Positions 33,512-43,998 of a DNA stretch of 64,000 nucleotides are shown in pieces (position 1 is the stretch's first letter; each line of letters starts with the position of its first letter). Source of the DNA: Afifella aestuarii (lineage in GTDB: Bacteria > Pseudomonadota > Alphaproteobacteria > Rhizobiales > Afifellaceae); the NCBI RefSeq assembly GCF_004023665.1, contig NZ_SAUF01000001.1:721001-785000 (forward strand), written 5' to 3'. A model generated the notes under the pieces. That model worked only from the letters and a program-made list of their open reading frames with translations. It had not been told where the DNA came from and made no database searches. The translations under genes were made by a program, and so were the position numbers.

Positions 33512-36276
33512 TGCTTGAACTTCTTGCCGGAGCCGCACGGGCAGGGCGAGTTACGCCCGACCTTGCCCCAGGTGGAGGGGTCGTTCGGGTCGATCGTGGC
33601 CGCGCCTGCGCCTTCGCCGCCGGCGTAAGCGCTGCTCGCGGCGACCGCACCCGCACCGACGGGAAGCGCGCCGGCGCCGGCTCTCTCCGATCCGCCGCCA
33701 TCGGTCATCTCGAATTCATCCTCGCCGGTGGTTGCATCGACGTGATGGGCGATGCCTTCCGGCGGGCGCAGCGTTTCTTCAAGCGGCTCACGCTCGGCGA
33801 GCTCGACATGCATGAGCTGTGCGGTGACGGCACGGCGAAGCTCCGACAGCATCGCCTCGAAGAGCTCGAAGCCCTCGGTCTTGTACTCGTTCAACGGATC
33901 GCGCTGGCCGTAGCCGCGGAAGCCGATGACGGAGCGCAGCTGATCGAGCTGTGCCAGATGTTCGCGCCAGAGCTGATCGAGCGTGCGCAGGAGGATCTGC
34001 TTTTCCACCATGCGCATGAGCTCGGGGCCGAAACGGCTCGCCTTGCGGGCCATCAGCTCGTCGCCGGCCTTTTCGATGCGCTCGCGCATCTCCGCATCGG
34101 CGATGCCTTCCTCCGCCGCCCATTCGTCGATCGGCAGATCGAGGGCGAGGATCTGTGCGACTTCCGCCTTCAGGCCCTCCACATCCCATTGCTCGGCATA
34201 GGCGCGCTCGGGGATGTGCTTGGAGACGATCTCGTCGATCGTCTCGTGGCGCATGTCGCGGACGGTCTCCGCCGTCTCCTCCTGGCGCATCAGATCGATG
34301 CGCTGCTCGAACACGACCTTGCGCTGGTCGTTCATGACGTCGTCGTATTTGAGAAGGTTCTTGCGGATGTCGAAGTTGTGCGCCTCGACCTTGCTCTGCG
34401 CCCGCTCCAAGGCCTTGTTGATCCAGGGATGGACGATCGCCTCGCCCTCCTTGAGGCCGAGCTTCGTCAGCATCCCGTCCATGCGGTCGGAGCCGAAGAT
34501 GCGCATCAGATCGTCCTGCAGGGACAGATAGAATTGCGAACGGCCGGGGTCGCCCTGACGGCCGGAACGGCCGCGGAGCTGATTGTCGATGCGCCGGCTT
34601 TCGTGGCGCTCGGTGGCGAGCACCATCAGGCCGCCGGCATCGAGCGCCTCGCGCTTCATGCGTTCCAGATCGGCCTTGATCGCCTGGGTCTTGGCGTCGC
34701 GCTCCGGCCCTTCCTCCATCTCGCCGAGCTCTGCGGCGAGGCGCATGTCGACATTGCCGCCGAGCTGAATGTCGGTGCCGCGGCCGGCCATGTTGGTGGC
34801 GATGGTGATGGCGCCGGGCTTGCCGGCCTGGGAGATGATGATGGCTTCCTGCTCGTGATGGCGGGCGTTGAGGATATTGAAATCCTTGACGCCGCTCGTC
34901 TTCAGGCGCTCCGCCAGAAGCTCCGACTTTTCGATCGAGGTGGTGCCGACGAGAACCGGCTGACCGCGCTCGCGGCAATCTTTGATCGTCTCGATGATCG
35001 CGGCGTATTTTTCTTCCACCGTGCGGAAGACCTGGTCGTCCTCGTCGATGCGGGCGACCGGGACATTGGTCGGCACCTCGACGACGTCGAGACCGTAGAT
35101 GTCCATGAACTCGTCGGCTTCCGTCATCGCCGTGCCGGTCATGCCGGCGAGCTTTTCGTAGAGGCGGAAATAATTCTGGAAGGTGATGGAGGCGAGCGTC
35201 TGGTTCTCCGGCTGGATCTTGACGTGCTCCTTGGCCTCGAGCGCCTGGTGCAGGCCTTCCGAATAGCGCCGGCCTTCCATCATGCGGCCGGTGAATTCGT
35301 CGATGATGACGACCTGGCCGTTCTTGACGATGTAATCCTTGTCGCGCTGGAAGATCTTGTGCGCCTTCAAGGCGTTGTTGAGGTGATGGACGACGGCGAC
35401 GTTTTCCACGTCATAGAGGTTGTCGCCCTTCAGAAGCCCGGCCGCTTCCAGGAGACGCTCGGCATGTTCGGTGCCGTCTTCGGTGAGCGTGGCGGAGCGG
35501 ACCTTCTCGTCGATCTCGTAATCTTCCGGCTTCAGCTGCGGGATGATGGCGTCGATTGCCTGATAGAGCTCCGATTTGTCTTCCACCGGACCGGAGATGA
35601 TGAGCGGCGTGCGCGCCTCGTCGATCAGGATGGAATCCACCTCGTCGACGATGGCGTAATGGTGCCCGCGCTGCACCATGGCACCGAGGTCGTATTCCAT
35701 ATTGTCGCGCAGATAGTCGAAGCCGAATTCGTTGTTGGTGCCGTAGGTGACGTCGGCGCGGTAGGCGCGGCGGCGCTCGTCCTGCGACAGGCCGTGGACG
35801 ATGACGCCGACGGACAGGCCGAGGAAGCGGTAGATGCGGCCCATCCAGTCCGCGTCACGGCTCGCCAGATAATCGTTGACGGTGACGACGTGGACGCCCT
35901 TGCCGGTGAGCGCGTTCAAATAGACCGGCAGGGTGGCGACGAGCGTCTTGCCTTCACCCGTCTTCATTTCGGAGATGGCGCCTTCGTTCAAAACCATGCC
36001 GCCGATGAGCTGCACGTCGAAGGGGCGCTGGCCGAGAACGCGCTTGGCCGCCTCGCGCACGGTGGCGAAGGCCGGCACCAGGAGATCGTCGACTTTGGCG
36101 CCGTTTTCGAGCTGCTGGCGAAATTCCAGCGTGCGGCCGGCGAGCTCTTCGTCGCTCAGCCTTGCCGTCTCGTCCTCGAGCGCATTGATCTGATCGACGA
36201 GGGGACGATACTTTTTGACGCGGCGGTCCGACGGGGTGCCAAAGACCTTGCGGCCCAAACTGCCCAAGCCCAGCAT
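33490..36276 (-). CDS. secA: preprotein translocase ATPase SecA
   Basis: 928 residues. It is the cytosolic motor that pushes preproteins through SecYEG. Motor motifs include MKTGEGKT (Walker A), [20 protein letters not shown] (motif II region) and [10 protein letters not shown]. The long helical scaffold and wing domains follow. The C-terminus carries the zinc/SecB-binding motif [14 protein letters not shown]. An Ala/Gly-rich linker precedes that motif. It is divergent from the parvulin gene, a common alphaproteobacterial arrangement. A 23-base tandem duplication covers its stop codon. Confidence 0.97.
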   Translation of the reverse strand: MLGLGSLGRKVFGTPSDRRVKKYRPLVDQINALEDETARLSDEELAGRTLEFRQQLENGAKVDDLLVPAFATVREAAKRVLGQRPFDVQLIGGMVLNEGAISEMKTGEGKTLVATLPVYLNALTGKGVHVVTVNDYLASRDADWMGRIYRFLGLSVGVIVHGLSQDERRRAYRADVTYGTNNEFGFDYLRDNMEYDLGAMVQRGHHYAIVDEVDSILIDEARTPLIISGPVEDKSELYQAIDAIIPQLKPEDYEIDEKVRSATLTEDGTEHAERLLEAAGLLKGDNLYDVENVAVVHHLNNALKAHKIFQRDKDYIVKNGQVVIIDEFTGRMMEGRRYSEGLHQALEAKEHVKIQPENQTLASITFQNYFRLYEKLAGMTGTAMTEADEFMDIYGLDVVEVPTNVPVARIDEDDQVFRTVEEKYAAIIETIKDCRERGQPVLVGTTSIEKSELLAERLKTSGVKDFNILNARHHEQEAIIISQAGKPGAITIATNMAGRGTDIQLGGNVDMRLAAELGEMEEGPERDAKTQAIKADLERMKREALDAGGLMVLATERHESRRIDNQLRGRSGRQGDPGRSQFYLSLQDDLMRIFGSDRMDGMLTKLGLKEGEAIVHPWINKALERAQSKVEAHNFDIRKNLLKYDDVMNDQRKVVFEQRIDLMRQEETAETVRDMRHETIDEIVSKHIPERAYAEQWDVEGLKAEVAQILALDLPIDEWAAEEGIADAEMRERIEKAGDELMARKASRFGPELMRMVEKQILLRTLDQLWREHLAQLDQLRSVIGFRGYGQRDPLNEYKTEGFELFEAMLSELRRAVTAQLMHVELAEREPLEETLRPPEGIAHHVDATTGEDEFEMTDGGGSERAGAGALPVGAGAVAASSAYAGGEGAGAATIDPNDPSTWGKVGRNSPCPCGSGKKFKHCHGALV

Positions 36277-36489
36277 AAATACATCCTCTTCGTCGGCAAA
36301 TTACCGATGTCGGCGTGTCGTGAGGCCGCTCATCGCTTCTGAAGTGGCGCGGGGATCAGCGTTGAAAGCCGTCGAGCCGGCGCCCCCGCTTCTGGACGGC
36401 GGGCCGGGGGAGAGATAAGAACGCAGGTGAATCATGTCAATCTGCGGCGCTTGCGCAGACATCGCGCCGATGTCGATCGAGGACCTATC

Positions 36490-37443
36490 ATGACCATCCG
36501 GAACACGTCGTACAAGATCGGCGGCGCGAGCGGCGCCCTCGCCGCTCTCGTCATCGCGACCGGTGCCTTCATGGCGTCAGCCCAGGCGCAGGACGCGCCG
36601 TCACCCGATGCCGTCGCACGCGTCGGCGATACGATCATCACCGAAAAGGATCTGTCGGAAGCGGCGAACGATTTCTCCGACGAACTCGACCGCGTGCCCG
36701 GCCCGCGCCGGCGCGCCGTTCTCGTCGACGTCCTCGTCGACATGGAGCTCCTGGCGGAGGCGGCACGCGAGAAGGGTCTCGACAAGACCCCCGATTTCGA
36801 CCAGCGCCTGGAATTCCTGAAGACCCGCGCGCTCAGGAACGAGTATGTGGAGAAGGAGATCGTCAACGCCGTCACCGACGACGAGGTGAAGGCGGAGTAC
36901 GACAAGCAGATTTCCGGCTTCAAACCCGAGGAAGAGGTGCATGCCCGCCACATCCTCGTGACGACCAAGGAGGAAGCCGAAGAGATCATCAAACAGCTCG
37001 ATGCCGGCAAGGATTTCGCCGAGCTCGCCAAGGAAAAGTCGACAGGTCCGAGCGGCCCGCAGGGTGGCGATCTCGGCTATTTCCCGAAAGGCCGCATGGT
37101 GCCGGAATTCGACAAGGCCGTGTTCGCGCTGGAGCCCGGCGAATACAGCAAGGAGCCGGTGAAGTCGGAATTCGGCTGGCACGTGATCAAGCTCGAAGAC
37201 AAGCGCATGTCGAGCCCGCCGCCGCTTGACGACATCAAGGAGCAGCTGCGCGGCGTTCTGGTGCGGCAGAAGTTCAACGAGGTGATGACGAAGCTGCGCG
37301 ACGACACCACCATCGAAGTCTACAACAAGGCGAATGCCGAGCCTGCGGCGGATGGAGAAGCCGGGTCCGATGAAGGTGCGGCCGAAGAGGGCGCTTCCGA
37401 TGATGGGGCTCCTTCCGACTCCGATGCGGGGCAGAACCAGTAA
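36490..37443 (+). CDS. periplasmic parvulin-type peptidyl-prolyl isomerase (PpiC/SurA-like)
   Basis: 317 residues from the ATG at 36490, with GAGGA six bases upstream; a longer frame to 36427 is rejected. A signal peptide ends near ASAQAQ. The N-terminal helical part (around [13 protein letters not shown]) resembles SurA-type chaperone regions, and a parvulin domain spans about 130-235 ([33 protein letters not shown]). It should assist folding of exported proteins, fitting its divergent pairing with secA. The C-terminal 35 residues are acidic and Ala/Gly/Ser-rich. Confidence 0.92.
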   Translation: MTIRNTSYKIGGASGALAALVIATGAFMASAQAQDAPSPDAVARVGDTIITEKDLSEAANDFSDELDRVPGPRRRAVLVDVLVDMELLAEAAREKGLDKTPDFDQRLEFLKTRALRNEYVEKEIVNAVTDDEVKAEYDKQISGFKPEEEVHARHILVTTKEEAEEIIKQLDAGKDFAELAKEKSTGPSGPQGGDLGYFPKGRMVPEFDKAVFALEPGEYSKEPVKSEFGWHVIKLEDKRMSSPPPLDDIKEQLRGVLVRQKFNEVMTKLRDDTTIEVYNKANAEPAADGEAGSDEGAAEEGASDDGAPSDSDAGQNQ

Positions 37444-37445
37444 GA

Positions 37446-38672
37446 ATGAGCGCAAGCGTTTCGCCGCTGGCGCCCCGCGAATTCGCGGAGCTGCCGCAAC
37501 TTGAGGGAGTTCGGCTTGCGACGGTTGCGGCCGGCATCCGCTACAAGGGCCGCACCGACCTCCTTCTGATCGCCTTCGATCCGCCGGCGACGGTCGCCGG
37601 TGTCTTCACGCGGTCGAAATGCCCGTCTGCGCCGGTCGATTGGTGCCGGGCGCAGCTTCCGCGCGGACGTGCCGCGGGGCTCGTGGTCAATTCCGGCAAT
37701 GCCAACGCTTTTACCGGCGCCAAGGGCGCGGCCGCGACGAAGGCGAGCGCAGAGGCGGCTGCCGAGGCGCTCGGCTGCGCGCCGGAAGACATCTTTCTCG
37801 CCTCGACCGGCGTGATCGGCGAACCCCTCGATCCAGAGCCGTTCCGGCGGCATCTCGGCCCGCTCGCTCAAGAGGCGCGCGGCGATCGTTTCCGCGAGGC
37901 GGCGGAAGCGATCATGACCACCGACACGTTTCCGAAGCTCGCCCATAAAGAGGTGACGATCGGGGGCCGGACGGTGAACGTGCAGGGCATCGCCAAGGGC
38001 GCCGGTATGATCGCGCCGGATATGGCGACGATGCTCGCCTTCGTCTTCACCGATGCGAAGATTTCGCCGATGGCCTTGCAGACGGCTTTGTCGGAGGCCG
38101 TGAAAACGAGCTTCAACGCGATCACCGTCGACAGCGATACCTCCACGTCGGATACGCTGCTCGCCTTTGCGACCGGCACCGCCGATGCGGAGATCGTGCC
38201 GGGAAGTGGCGATTTTCAGAGTTTTATGGAGGCTTTGACCGAGGTCTGTCGCGAGCTTGCCTTCCAGGTGGTGAAGGACGGGGAAGGCGCGCGCAAATTC
38301 CTCGAAGTCACCGTGACGGGCGCCGAAACCGATGCGTCGGCGAAGACGATCGCGCTTTCGATCGCCAATTCGCCCCTGGTGAAGACGGCCGTTGCCGGCG
38401 AGGACGCCAATTGGGGCCGCGTGGTGATGGCCGTCGGCAAGGCGGGGGAGCCCGCCGACCGCGACCGGCTTTCCATCTGGTTCGGTCCGCATCGCGTCGC
38501 CGTCGACGGTGCGCGCGACCCGGATTACTCGGAAGAGGCGGCCTCCGCCTATATGACGGGGGACGAACTTGCGGTGAAGGTCGATCTCGGTCTCGGAACC
38601 GGCCAGGCGACCGTCTGGACCTGCGACCTCACCAAGGAATATGTCGCCATCAACGGCGATTATCGCAGCTGA
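37446..38672 (+). CDS. argJ: bifunctional ornithine acetyltransferase / N-acetylglutamate synthase ArgJ
   Basis: 408 residues. It recycles acetyl groups in arginine synthesis. Self-cleavage occurs before the nucleophile Thr195 in the conserved [14 protein letters not shown] segment, producing two chains. Other family blocks are [12 protein letters not shown] and [12 protein letters not shown], and the C-terminal [14 protein letters not shown] is a typical ArgJ ending. It starts two bases after the parvulin stop and is followed by mutT, so all three are probably one operon. Confidence 0.97.
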   Translation: MSASVSPLAPREFAELPQLEGVRLATVAAGIRYKGRTDLLLIAFDPPATVAGVFTRSKCPSAPVDWCRAQLPRGRAAGLVVNSGNANAFTGAKGAAATKASAEAAAEALGCAPEDIFLASTGVIGEPLDPEPFRRHLGPLAQEARGDRFREAAEAIMTTDTFPKLAHKEVTIGGRTVNVQGIAKGAGMIAPDMATMLAFVFTDAKISPMALQTALSEAVKTSFNAITVDSDTSTSDTLLAFATGTADAEIVPGSGDFQSFMEALTEVCRELAFQVVKDGEGARKFLEVTVTGAETDASAKTIALSIANSPLVKTAVAGEDANWGRVVMAVGKAGEPADRDRLSIWFGPHRVAVDGARDPDYSEEAASAYMTGDELAVKVDLGLGTGQATVWTCDLTKEYVAINGDYRS

Positions 38673-38683
38673 ACGAGGCCGCG

Positions 38684-39082
38684 ATGAAGCTTCTCCTCGT
38701 CGTTGCCGTGGCGCTTGTCGATCCCGACGGGCGCGTGCTTCTGGCCCGCCGCCCGGACCATAAAGAATTCGGCGGCATGTGGGAGTTTCCCGGCGGCAAG
38801 GTCGAGGCAAGCGAAAGTCCCGAAGCTGCTCTCATCCGGGAATTGCGCGAAGAACTCGGGATCGATGTGCAGGAAGCCTGTCTGGCGCCGTTGACGTTCG
38901 CCAGCCATGCTTATCCAAATCTTCATCTGCTGATGCCACTCTACGTCTGCCGACGCTGGTCTGGCGTGGCGCAGGCTCTCGAAGGACAGGAACTGCGCTG
39001 GGTCCGGCCGCAAAAGATGAGAGAGTTTGCCATGCCGCCAGCTGACGAACCGCTGATTTCCCATCTGCTCGATCTGTTGTGA
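38684..39082 (+). CDS. mutT: 8-oxo-dGTP diphosphatase (MutT-type Nudix hydrolase)
   Basis: 132 residues from the ATG at 38684, with GAGG upstream; a longer frame to 38411 runs through argJ and is rejected. The Nudix box is intact: GGKVEASESPEAALIRELRE followed by ELGI. WEFPGG just before it is typical of MutT, which hydrolyses oxidised dGTP to prevent A:T to C:G transversions. It lies 11 bases after argJ. The stop overlaps the GTG start of the pilin gene. Confidence 0.93.
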   Translation: MKLLLVVAVALVDPDGRVLLARRPDHKEFGGMWEFPGGKVEASESPEAALIRELREELGIDVQEACLAPLTFASHAYPNLHLLMPLYVCRRWSGVAQALEGQELRWVRPQKMREFAMPPADEPLISHLLDLL

Positions 39083-39291
39083 TCGACATGCTGAGATCGC
39101 GCCTGCGCGAACTCGCTTTGGTGTTGACCTCGCTCCGGCGTGATGAATCCGGCGCGACGGCGATCGAATACGCTCTCATCGGCTCGCTGGTCACCATTGC
39201 CCTGCTGGCAGGTTTCAGCGTTTTCATTCCCGCGCTGACGGCCCTTTACGAGGGTATCGCGGCGCATTTTGCCGAGATCGGCTGGGGGTAA
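39079..39291 (+). CDS. Flp-type IVb pilin (orphan)
   Basis: 70 residues (GTG 39079; ATG 39088 is an alternative). It has the Flp prepilin layout: a basic leader, then DESGATAIEYALIGSLVTIA, where cleavage would follow Gly and the conserved Glu-Tyr pair sits at positions 4-5 of the mature pilin. No tad/cpa secretion genes are in the window. It is translationally coupled to mutT, which is unusual company for a pilin. Assembly would need machinery encoded elsewhere. Confidence 0.88.
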   Translation: MIDMLRSRLRELALVLTSLRRDESGATAIEYALIGSLVTIALLAGFSVFIPALTALYEGIAAHFAEIGWG

Positions 39292-39353
39292 AGCGTGCCT
39301 CTCGGCCGGCGCGGTCCGGCCCACTCATTCCCGGCCCATTCAGTCTCGGCCGT

Positions 39354-40235
39354 TCATTCCCGGTTCTTCTCTTCCAGAAGATGGGCAAGACTCACCTGCG
39401 CCGAACCGCGTTTCGCAGGCTTCTGCTGGCTTTCATGCGGCGCCCAGCCGGACACGGCGTAAAGCTCGAACGTCGCCGGCACCCGTCCTTCTCCATCGCC
39501 GTAGAGTTCGCGGTAGGCTTCCGCTGCACGGGCGATGAGCGCCCGCGTCGCGGGTTTGCGGGCGCGTTCAGACAGCACATTGGAGGCGCCCATCGCCTTC
39601 AGCTCCGCCATCAGCTTCAAGGGCTCGCGGTAGCGCACGGTCACCACTTCGCGGTCGACGACTGGCAGGGCAAAACCGGCCCGCTGCAGAAGTGCGCCGA
39701 CATCGCGGATATCTGCAAAGGGCATGACGCGGGGGCTGACGCCGCCCATCATCTCGGCTTCCGCGTGCATGAAGGCATGGCGCAGTTCGGCGAGCGTCCC
39801 GCCGCCCGGAAAGACGGCGAGGCAGAGACCGTCGGGCTGCAAAGCGCGGCGGATCTGAATGAGGGCGCCCGGCAGATCGTTGGCGTTGTGGAGGCTGAGG
39901 ACGGAGGCGAAGAGATTGACGCTTTCGGGCGCAAGCGGCAGCGCCTCGTCGTCGGTGACGGCGACCTGAGCCGTGTGCAATCTCGCCGCTGCAAGGCTCT
40001 GCTCCAGGGACAGGATTTGATCCACCTTGCCGCTTGCCAGAAGGACCTCTGCAAGTGCAGGGCCCCGGCCGAAGGCGGCGACCCCCCGTTCGAAACGGCG
40101 CTCCACCATGGCAAGGCGCATGGCGACTTCGTCGATCGCCCGTTGCATCAGGAAATCGATACCCTCCGGTGCGGGGGCGGCGCGCTCTTCGCGGCGGCGA
40201 AGGAGATGCTTGTCGAGGATCGGGGGAGCGGTCAT
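39354..40235 (-). CDS. methyltransferase-like protein (NDUFAF5/BioC-like)
   Basis: 293 residues. The second half of a class I methyltransferase fold is recognisable: LPLAPESVNLFASVLSLHNAND, then IRRALQPDGLCLAVFPGGG. The N-terminal SAM-binding glycine loop is weak (residues around AAFGRGPALAEVL), as in NDUFAF5-type proteins linked to complex I arginine hydroxylation. That assignment is by resemblance only. It is convergent with flp and divergent from comF, with 39 bases between starts. Confidence 0.75.
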   Translation of the reverse strand: MTAPPILDKHLLRRREERAAPAPEGIDFLMQRAIDEVAMRLAMVERRFERGVAAFGRGPALAEVLLASGKVDQILSLEQSLAAARLHTAQVAVTDDEALPLAPESVNLFASVLSLHNANDLPGALIQIRRALQPDGLCLAVFPGGGTLAELRHAFMHAEAEMMGGVSPRVMPFADIRDVGALLQRAGFALPVVDREVVTVRYREPLKLMAELKAMGASNVLSERARKPATRALIARAAEAYRELYGDGEGRVPATFELYAVSGWAPHESQQKPAKRGSAQVSLAHLLEEKNRE

Positions 40236-40274
40236 GCTCGGGTTCTAGCGCAAGACGCGCGATGGTGAAGCGCA

Positions 40275-41078
40275 ATGCGACGGGACATGTCTCTTCGTGC
40301 GGCGGGATCGGAGCCGGTCCACGCCAGAAGCAGCCTCCGCGACATCGTCAAAGCGGGGGCGAGACAGGTCGCGGATCTGCTTTTGCCGCCGCTCTGCCCG
40401 GTCTGCCGGCGGGCCGTCGGCGCGCATGATCTCTTGTGCCCGCAATGCTGGGCGAAGCTGCGCTTCATCGAAGAGCCGTTCTGCCCGGTGCTCGGCGTTC
40501 CCTTCGCCGCCGATCTCGGAGACGGGATTTTGTCGGCGCAGGCGATTGCCGATCCGCCGCCGTTTTCGCGGGCGCGTTCGGCCGTCCTCTTCGACGAAAC
40601 GGCGCGCAATCTCGTGCATCAGTTCAAATATTACGATCAGGCGGCCGTCGCCCGCACGCTGATCGCGCTGACTTTGCGACCGGCGCGAGACCTCTTCCGC
40701 GAGGGTACGCTCGTGGTGCCGGTGCCGCTCCACCGCTCGCGTCTGTGGCAGCGGCGTTTCAATCAATCGGCCGTGCTCGCCAAAGGCATCGCCGATGAAC
40801 TCGGCCTTCGTTTCGTGCCGCGAGCGCTCACCCGCAGCCGGCGCACACGGCAACAGGTCGGTCTGTCGCAAAAGGAGCGGCAGGCCAATCTGCGCGGCGC
40901 CTTCAAGGTGCGCGATGCGCAAAGAGGCGTCGTCGCCGGCCACCGCATTCTTCTCGTCGACGATGTCTACACTTCGGGCGCGACGGTGAAGGCGGCAACG
41001 AAGGCGCTTCTCAAAGCCGGGGCGCAGGAGGTCGACGTCGTCACCTTCGCGCGCGCCGGTGTCGTCCCGCTCGGGTGA
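40275..41078 (+). CDS. ComF family phosphoribosyltransferase-like protein
   Basis: 267 residues. The N-terminal zinc-type motif LCPVCRRAV with CPQCW is followed by a type I phosphoribosyltransferase fold, whose PRPP loop reads VLLVDD in the variant ILLVDDVYTSGAT. Family members include Gram-positive ComF competence proteins; in proteobacteria their role is not settled. A pre-loop VVPVPLHRSRLWQRRFNQS segment is conserved. It lies 90 bases upstream of grxC on the same strand. Confidence 0.88.
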   Translation: MRRDMSLRAAGSEPVHARSSLRDIVKAGARQVADLLLPPLCPVCRRAVGAHDLLCPQCWAKLRFIEEPFCPVLGVPFAADLGDGILSAQAIADPPPFSRARSAVLFDETARNLVHQFKYYDQAAVARTLIALTLRPARDLFREGTLVVPVPLHRSRLWQRRFNQSAVLAKGIADELGLRFVPRALTRSRRTRQQVGLSQKERQANLRGAFKVRDAQRGVVAGHRILLVDDVYTSGATVKAATKALLKAGAQEVDVVTFARAGVVPLG

Positions 41079-41168
41079 GGCTCCGGTCCTGGTGCGCGGC
41101 GTTAAGCCGATGGTTCTGTTGCGGAAGTTTTCCGTGAGGCTATATCTGGGGCAACGCTTGGAGCATTC

Positions 41169-41438
41169 ATGGCCAAAGTCACCATCTATACCCGGCAGTT
41201 TTGCGGCTTCTGCAGCTCGGCGATCCGCCTGCTTGAGGAGAAGGGCGCGGATTACGAAGAGATCGACGCCACCTTCGAGCCCGACAAGCGGGCCGAGATG
41301 ATGGCGCGCTCGAAACGCCAGACGTTTCCGCAGATCTTTATCGGCAGCCGGCATGTCGGCGGCTGCGACGATCTTTATGCGCTCGACCGGCAGGGGCGTC
41401 TGGAGCCCATGCTTGCGGGCGAGGAGGCGGGGTCGTGA
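41169..41438 (+). CDS. grxC: glutaredoxin 3
   Basis: 89 residues. It is a cytosolic dithiol oxidoreductase using glutathione. The active site CGFC (Cys12, Cys15; CPYC in E. coli) is followed by the family blocks QTFPQIFIG and HVGGCDDLYALD. The CGFC dipeptide is a common variant in alphaproteobacteria. Its stop overlaps the nitrilase-like start by four bases. Confidence 0.95.
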   Translation: MAKVTIYTRQFCGFCSSAIRLLEEKGADYEEIDATFEPDKRAEMMARSKRQTFPQIFIGSRHVGGCDDLYALDRQGRLEPMLAGEEAGS

Positions 41439-42310
41439 GTTTCAAGGCCGCCTGTCTGCAGCTCAATGCCACGAATGTCGTTTCCGAGAACATCGCCACG
41501 ATCGAACGGCTGGCGCGCCGCGCCGCCGAGGCGGGGGCGGATTACGTGCAGACGCCGGAGATGAGCAACATCATCGAGCGCGACCGCGAGAAGCTGTTTG
41601 CGGCGATCACGATGGAAGCAGACGATCCGACGCTTGCCGCCTGCCGGGCGCTCGCCTCTGAGCTCGGCATCGTCTTTCATGTCGGCTCGCTCGCCCTGAA
41701 AAGTCAGGATGGGAAGATCGCCAACCGCGGCTTCGTGGTCGGGCCGGACGGCGCCATCCTGGCACGCTACGACAAGATCCATCTCTTCGATGTCGATCTG
41801 CCGGGCGGCGAGAGCTGGCGGGAATCGGCGACCTATACGGCGGGCGGCGAGGCGGTGCTCGTGCCGCTCGCCTTCGCCACGCTCGGCGTCTCGATCTGCT
41901 ATGACGTGCGCTTTCCGCAGCTTTACCGGGCGCTCGCCAAGGCGGGGGCGGATGTGTTGACGGCGCCGGCCGCCTTCACCCGCAAGACCGGCGAGGCGCA
42001 TTGGCATGTTCTTCAGCGTGCGCGGGCGATCGAGAACGGCGCCTTCATGATCTCCGCGGCCCAGGCGGGGACCCATCGCGATGGCCGGGAGACTTTTGGG
42101 CATTCCATCATCGTCTCGCCCTGGGGCGAGGTTCTGTCTGAGGCGGGCGGCGACGGCGAAGAGGTGATCCTCGCCGACATCGACACGGCGCAATCGGCAG
42201 AGGCCAGAGGCCGCATTCCCTCGCTCGCCAACGAGCATAATTTCACGCAGCCCTCAGTCGGGCCATCCCTTGCGCCATCCGTCGCGCCGCCGATGAGGTC
42301 GGCATCATGA
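41435..42310 (+). CDS. carbon-nitrogen hydrolase (Nit-type nitrilase superfamily)
   Basis: 291 residues. The catalytic triad of the superfamily is complete: Glu42 in QTPEMSN, Lys114 in YDKIHLFD and Cys155 in SICYDVRF. The closing CYDVRFPQLYR block with RARAIENGAFM matches the Nit group, which deaminates oxidised (deaminated) glutathione and related amides. This fits the neighbouring glutaredoxin gene, whose stop it overlaps. It likewise overlaps the following DUF1178 start. Confidence 0.92.
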   Translation: MSFKAACLQLNATNVVSENIATIERLARRAAEAGADYVQTPEMSNIIERDREKLFAAITMEADDPTLAACRALASELGIVFHVGSLALKSQDGKIANRGFVVGPDGAILARYDKIHLFDVDLPGGESWRESATYTAGGEAVLVPLAFATLGVSICYDVRFPQLYRALAKAGADVLTAPAAFTRKTGEAHWHVLQRARAIENGAFMISAAQAGTHRDGRETFGHSIIVSPWGEVLSEAGGDGEEVILADIDTAQSAEARGRIPSLANEHNFTQPSVGPSLAPSVAPPMRSAS

Positions 42311-42795
42311 TCCATTACGATTTGCGTTGTGACGAGGGCCACGGCTTCGACGCCTGGTTTGCAAGTTCGAAGGCCTTCGAAGAGCAGCAAGAGGCCGGTC
42401 TGCTCTCTTGTCCGCATTGCGGCTCGGCGTCCGTCGAACGCGCCTTGATGGCCCCGGCGATTTCGGGCGGACGCGGACGCGAGCCGGTTCACTCCGTTGC
42501 GGCCGAGACGGGCTCTGCGGGCGCTCCTGTGGCGGCCGGCGGCGGCAAGGGGCAGCAGGTGGCGACCACCGTGCCGGCGCCGCTCCTGGAGGCGATGCGC
42601 GAGGTGCGCAAATATGTTCAGGCGCATGCCGATTACGTCGCCAACCGCTTCGCCGAAGAGGCGCGCCGCATCCATTACAAGGAAAGCGATCCGCGCGGCA
42701 TCTATGGCGAGGCGAGCCGCGAAGAGATCAAAGAGCTCAAGGACGAGGGCATCGAATTTCAGCCGCTGCCGGTCCTGCCGGAAGATTTCAACTAG
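42307..42795 (+). CDS. DUF1178 family zinc-ribbon-like protein
   Basis: 162 residues. The N-terminus starts MIHYDLRCDEGHGFDAWF, with Cys8 and His12, followed by CPHC at 35-38, a probable small zinc-binding module. The C-terminal half is helical: YVANRFAEEARRIHY then IYGEASREEIKELKDEGI. The family is conserved in alpha- and beta-proteobacteria without a known function. The four-base overlap with the Nit gene ties it to that operon. Confidence 0.9.
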   Translation: MIHYDLRCDEGHGFDAWFASSKAFEEQQEAGLLSCPHCGSASVERALMAPAISGGRGREPVHSVAAETGSAGAPVAAGGGKGQQVATTVPAPLLEAMREVRKYVQAHADYVANRFAEEARRIHYKESDPRGIYGEASREEIKELKDEGIEFQPLPVLPEDFN

Positions 42796-42860
42796 GCCGC
42801 GCCCGTCCCGCGTGAAAGCAATCTAGACCTTTTCCGTCGAGTTTTCTAAACCGGCGGGGA

Positions 42861-43835
42861 TTGGCACGGGAGGCTCCCATCGGCGGACATCACGATCATC
42901 ATCATGGCCATGATCACGCGCACGGGCATTCCCATGCTCACGGCCATGCGCATGCGCACGGGGCGGGCGGCAACGAAAAGCGCATGGCGATCGCCGCCGC
43001 GCTCACCGGCTCGTTCATGCTCGCTGAAGCGATCGGCGGTTTTCTCTCCGGCTCGCTCGCCCTTCTCGCCGATGCCGGCCACATGCTCACCGATTTCGCG
43101 TCCTTGTCGCTCGCCTGGTTCGCCTTTCGCATCGCGCGGCGCCCGGCGGACTGGAAGCGCACTTATGGCTTCGATCGCTTTCAGGTTCTGATCGCCTTCG
43201 TCAACGGCATCGCGCTTCTCGCCATCTGCGTGTGGATCATCGTGGAGGCGGTGCGGCGCTTCAATGCGCCGGTCGAGGTGATGGGCGCGCCGATGCTGGT
43301 GATCGCCGTCCTCGGGCTCATCATCAACATCGCCGTCTTCTTCGTGCTGCACAGCTCCGAGGAGCAGAACCTCAACATGCGCGGCGCCATCCTGCATGTG
43401 CTCGGGGATCTCCTCGGCTCCGTCGCAGCGATCATCGCCGCACTCGTCATCCTGATGACGGGATGGATGCCGATCGACCCGATTTTGTCGCTTCTCGTCT
43501 GCCTCCTGATCCTGCGCAGCGCCTGGTATGTGACGAGCCAGTCGGGGCATATCCTGCTTGAAGGCGCGCCGGCGGGCGTCGATGTACGCGAGATCGAGCG
43601 CGATCTGCCGCAATCGGTCGAAGGCGTCCTCAACGTGCATCACGTGCATGCCTGGGCGATCAGCGAGGAGCGGCCGATGGTGACACTGCATGCGCGGCTG
43701 GCCGACGGGGTGGCGACCGATATCACCGTGCGGGCGATCAAGGCGCGCATCGCCGAGCGCTTCGACATCGATCATGCGACGATCGAGGTGGAAGGCCTGC
43801 ATTGCGCCGACGAGGCGATGAAGCGGGCGTCTTAG
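42861..43835 (+). CDS. cation diffusion facilitator (zinc-type) transporter
   Basis: 324 residues with about six helices. The N-terminus is histidine-rich (repeated HDH/HGH), typical of zinc-handling members. Metal-site motifs are in two helices: LADAGHMLTDF (HxxxD) and HVLGDLLGSVA (HxxxD). A cytoplasmic C-terminal domain follows with HVHAWAISEERPMVTLHA. It exports zinc or similar ions by proton exchange. No ATG fits the His-rich start. TTG 42861 is the best choice but has a poor spacing to GGCGGGGA. Confidence 0.9.
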   Translation: MAREAPIGGHHDHHHGHDHAHGHSHAHGHAHAHGAGGNEKRMAIAAALTGSFMLAEAIGGFLSGSLALLADAGHMLTDFASLSLAWFAFRIARRPADWKRTYGFDRFQVLIAFVNGIALLAICVWIIVEAVRRFNAPVEVMGAPMLVIAVLGLIINIAVFFVLHSSEEQNLNMRGAILHVLGDLLGSVAAIIAALVILMTGWMPIDPILSLLVCLLILRSAWYVTSQSGHILLEGAPAGVDVREIERDLPQSVEGVLNVHHVHAWAISEERPMVTLHARLADGVATDITVRAIKARIAERFDIDHATIEVEGLHCADEAMKRAS

Positions 43836-43892
43836 GCAAAGATCGTTGCCCGCGGTCTTTGCGACCTCGAGCCTGCCTGCCGAAACAACACA

Positions 43893-43919
43893 GAAAAGAC
43901 CCGCCGCGCGGGCGGGTCT
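43893..43919 (-). terminator. terminator downstream of the SH3/DUF1236 gene
   Basis: AGACCCGCC and GGCGGGTCT (43897-43905 with 43911-43919) form a 9-base stem with a 5-base loop. On the minus strand it continues into TTTTC, so it mainly serves the 43999-44694 gene but can fold in both directions between the convergent genes. Confidence 0.8.
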
Positions 43920-43998
43920 CCGGTCTCGGGTTTTGCGGGGGTGGTGAGGGCTGCTGTGGGGTTGAGAAGCCCTGGAGGCCGGGCCTTCTCATGCGGGG

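Noticed and set aside
33505..36342. 945-codon plus-strand open frame across secA
   Set aside because: It is the reverse-strand shadow of secA, a common effect of high GC content.
42900..42960. Simple repeat or array at the CDF gene start
   Set aside because: The repetitive CAT/CAC bases encode the histidine-rich N-terminus of the transporter and are explained by the protein.
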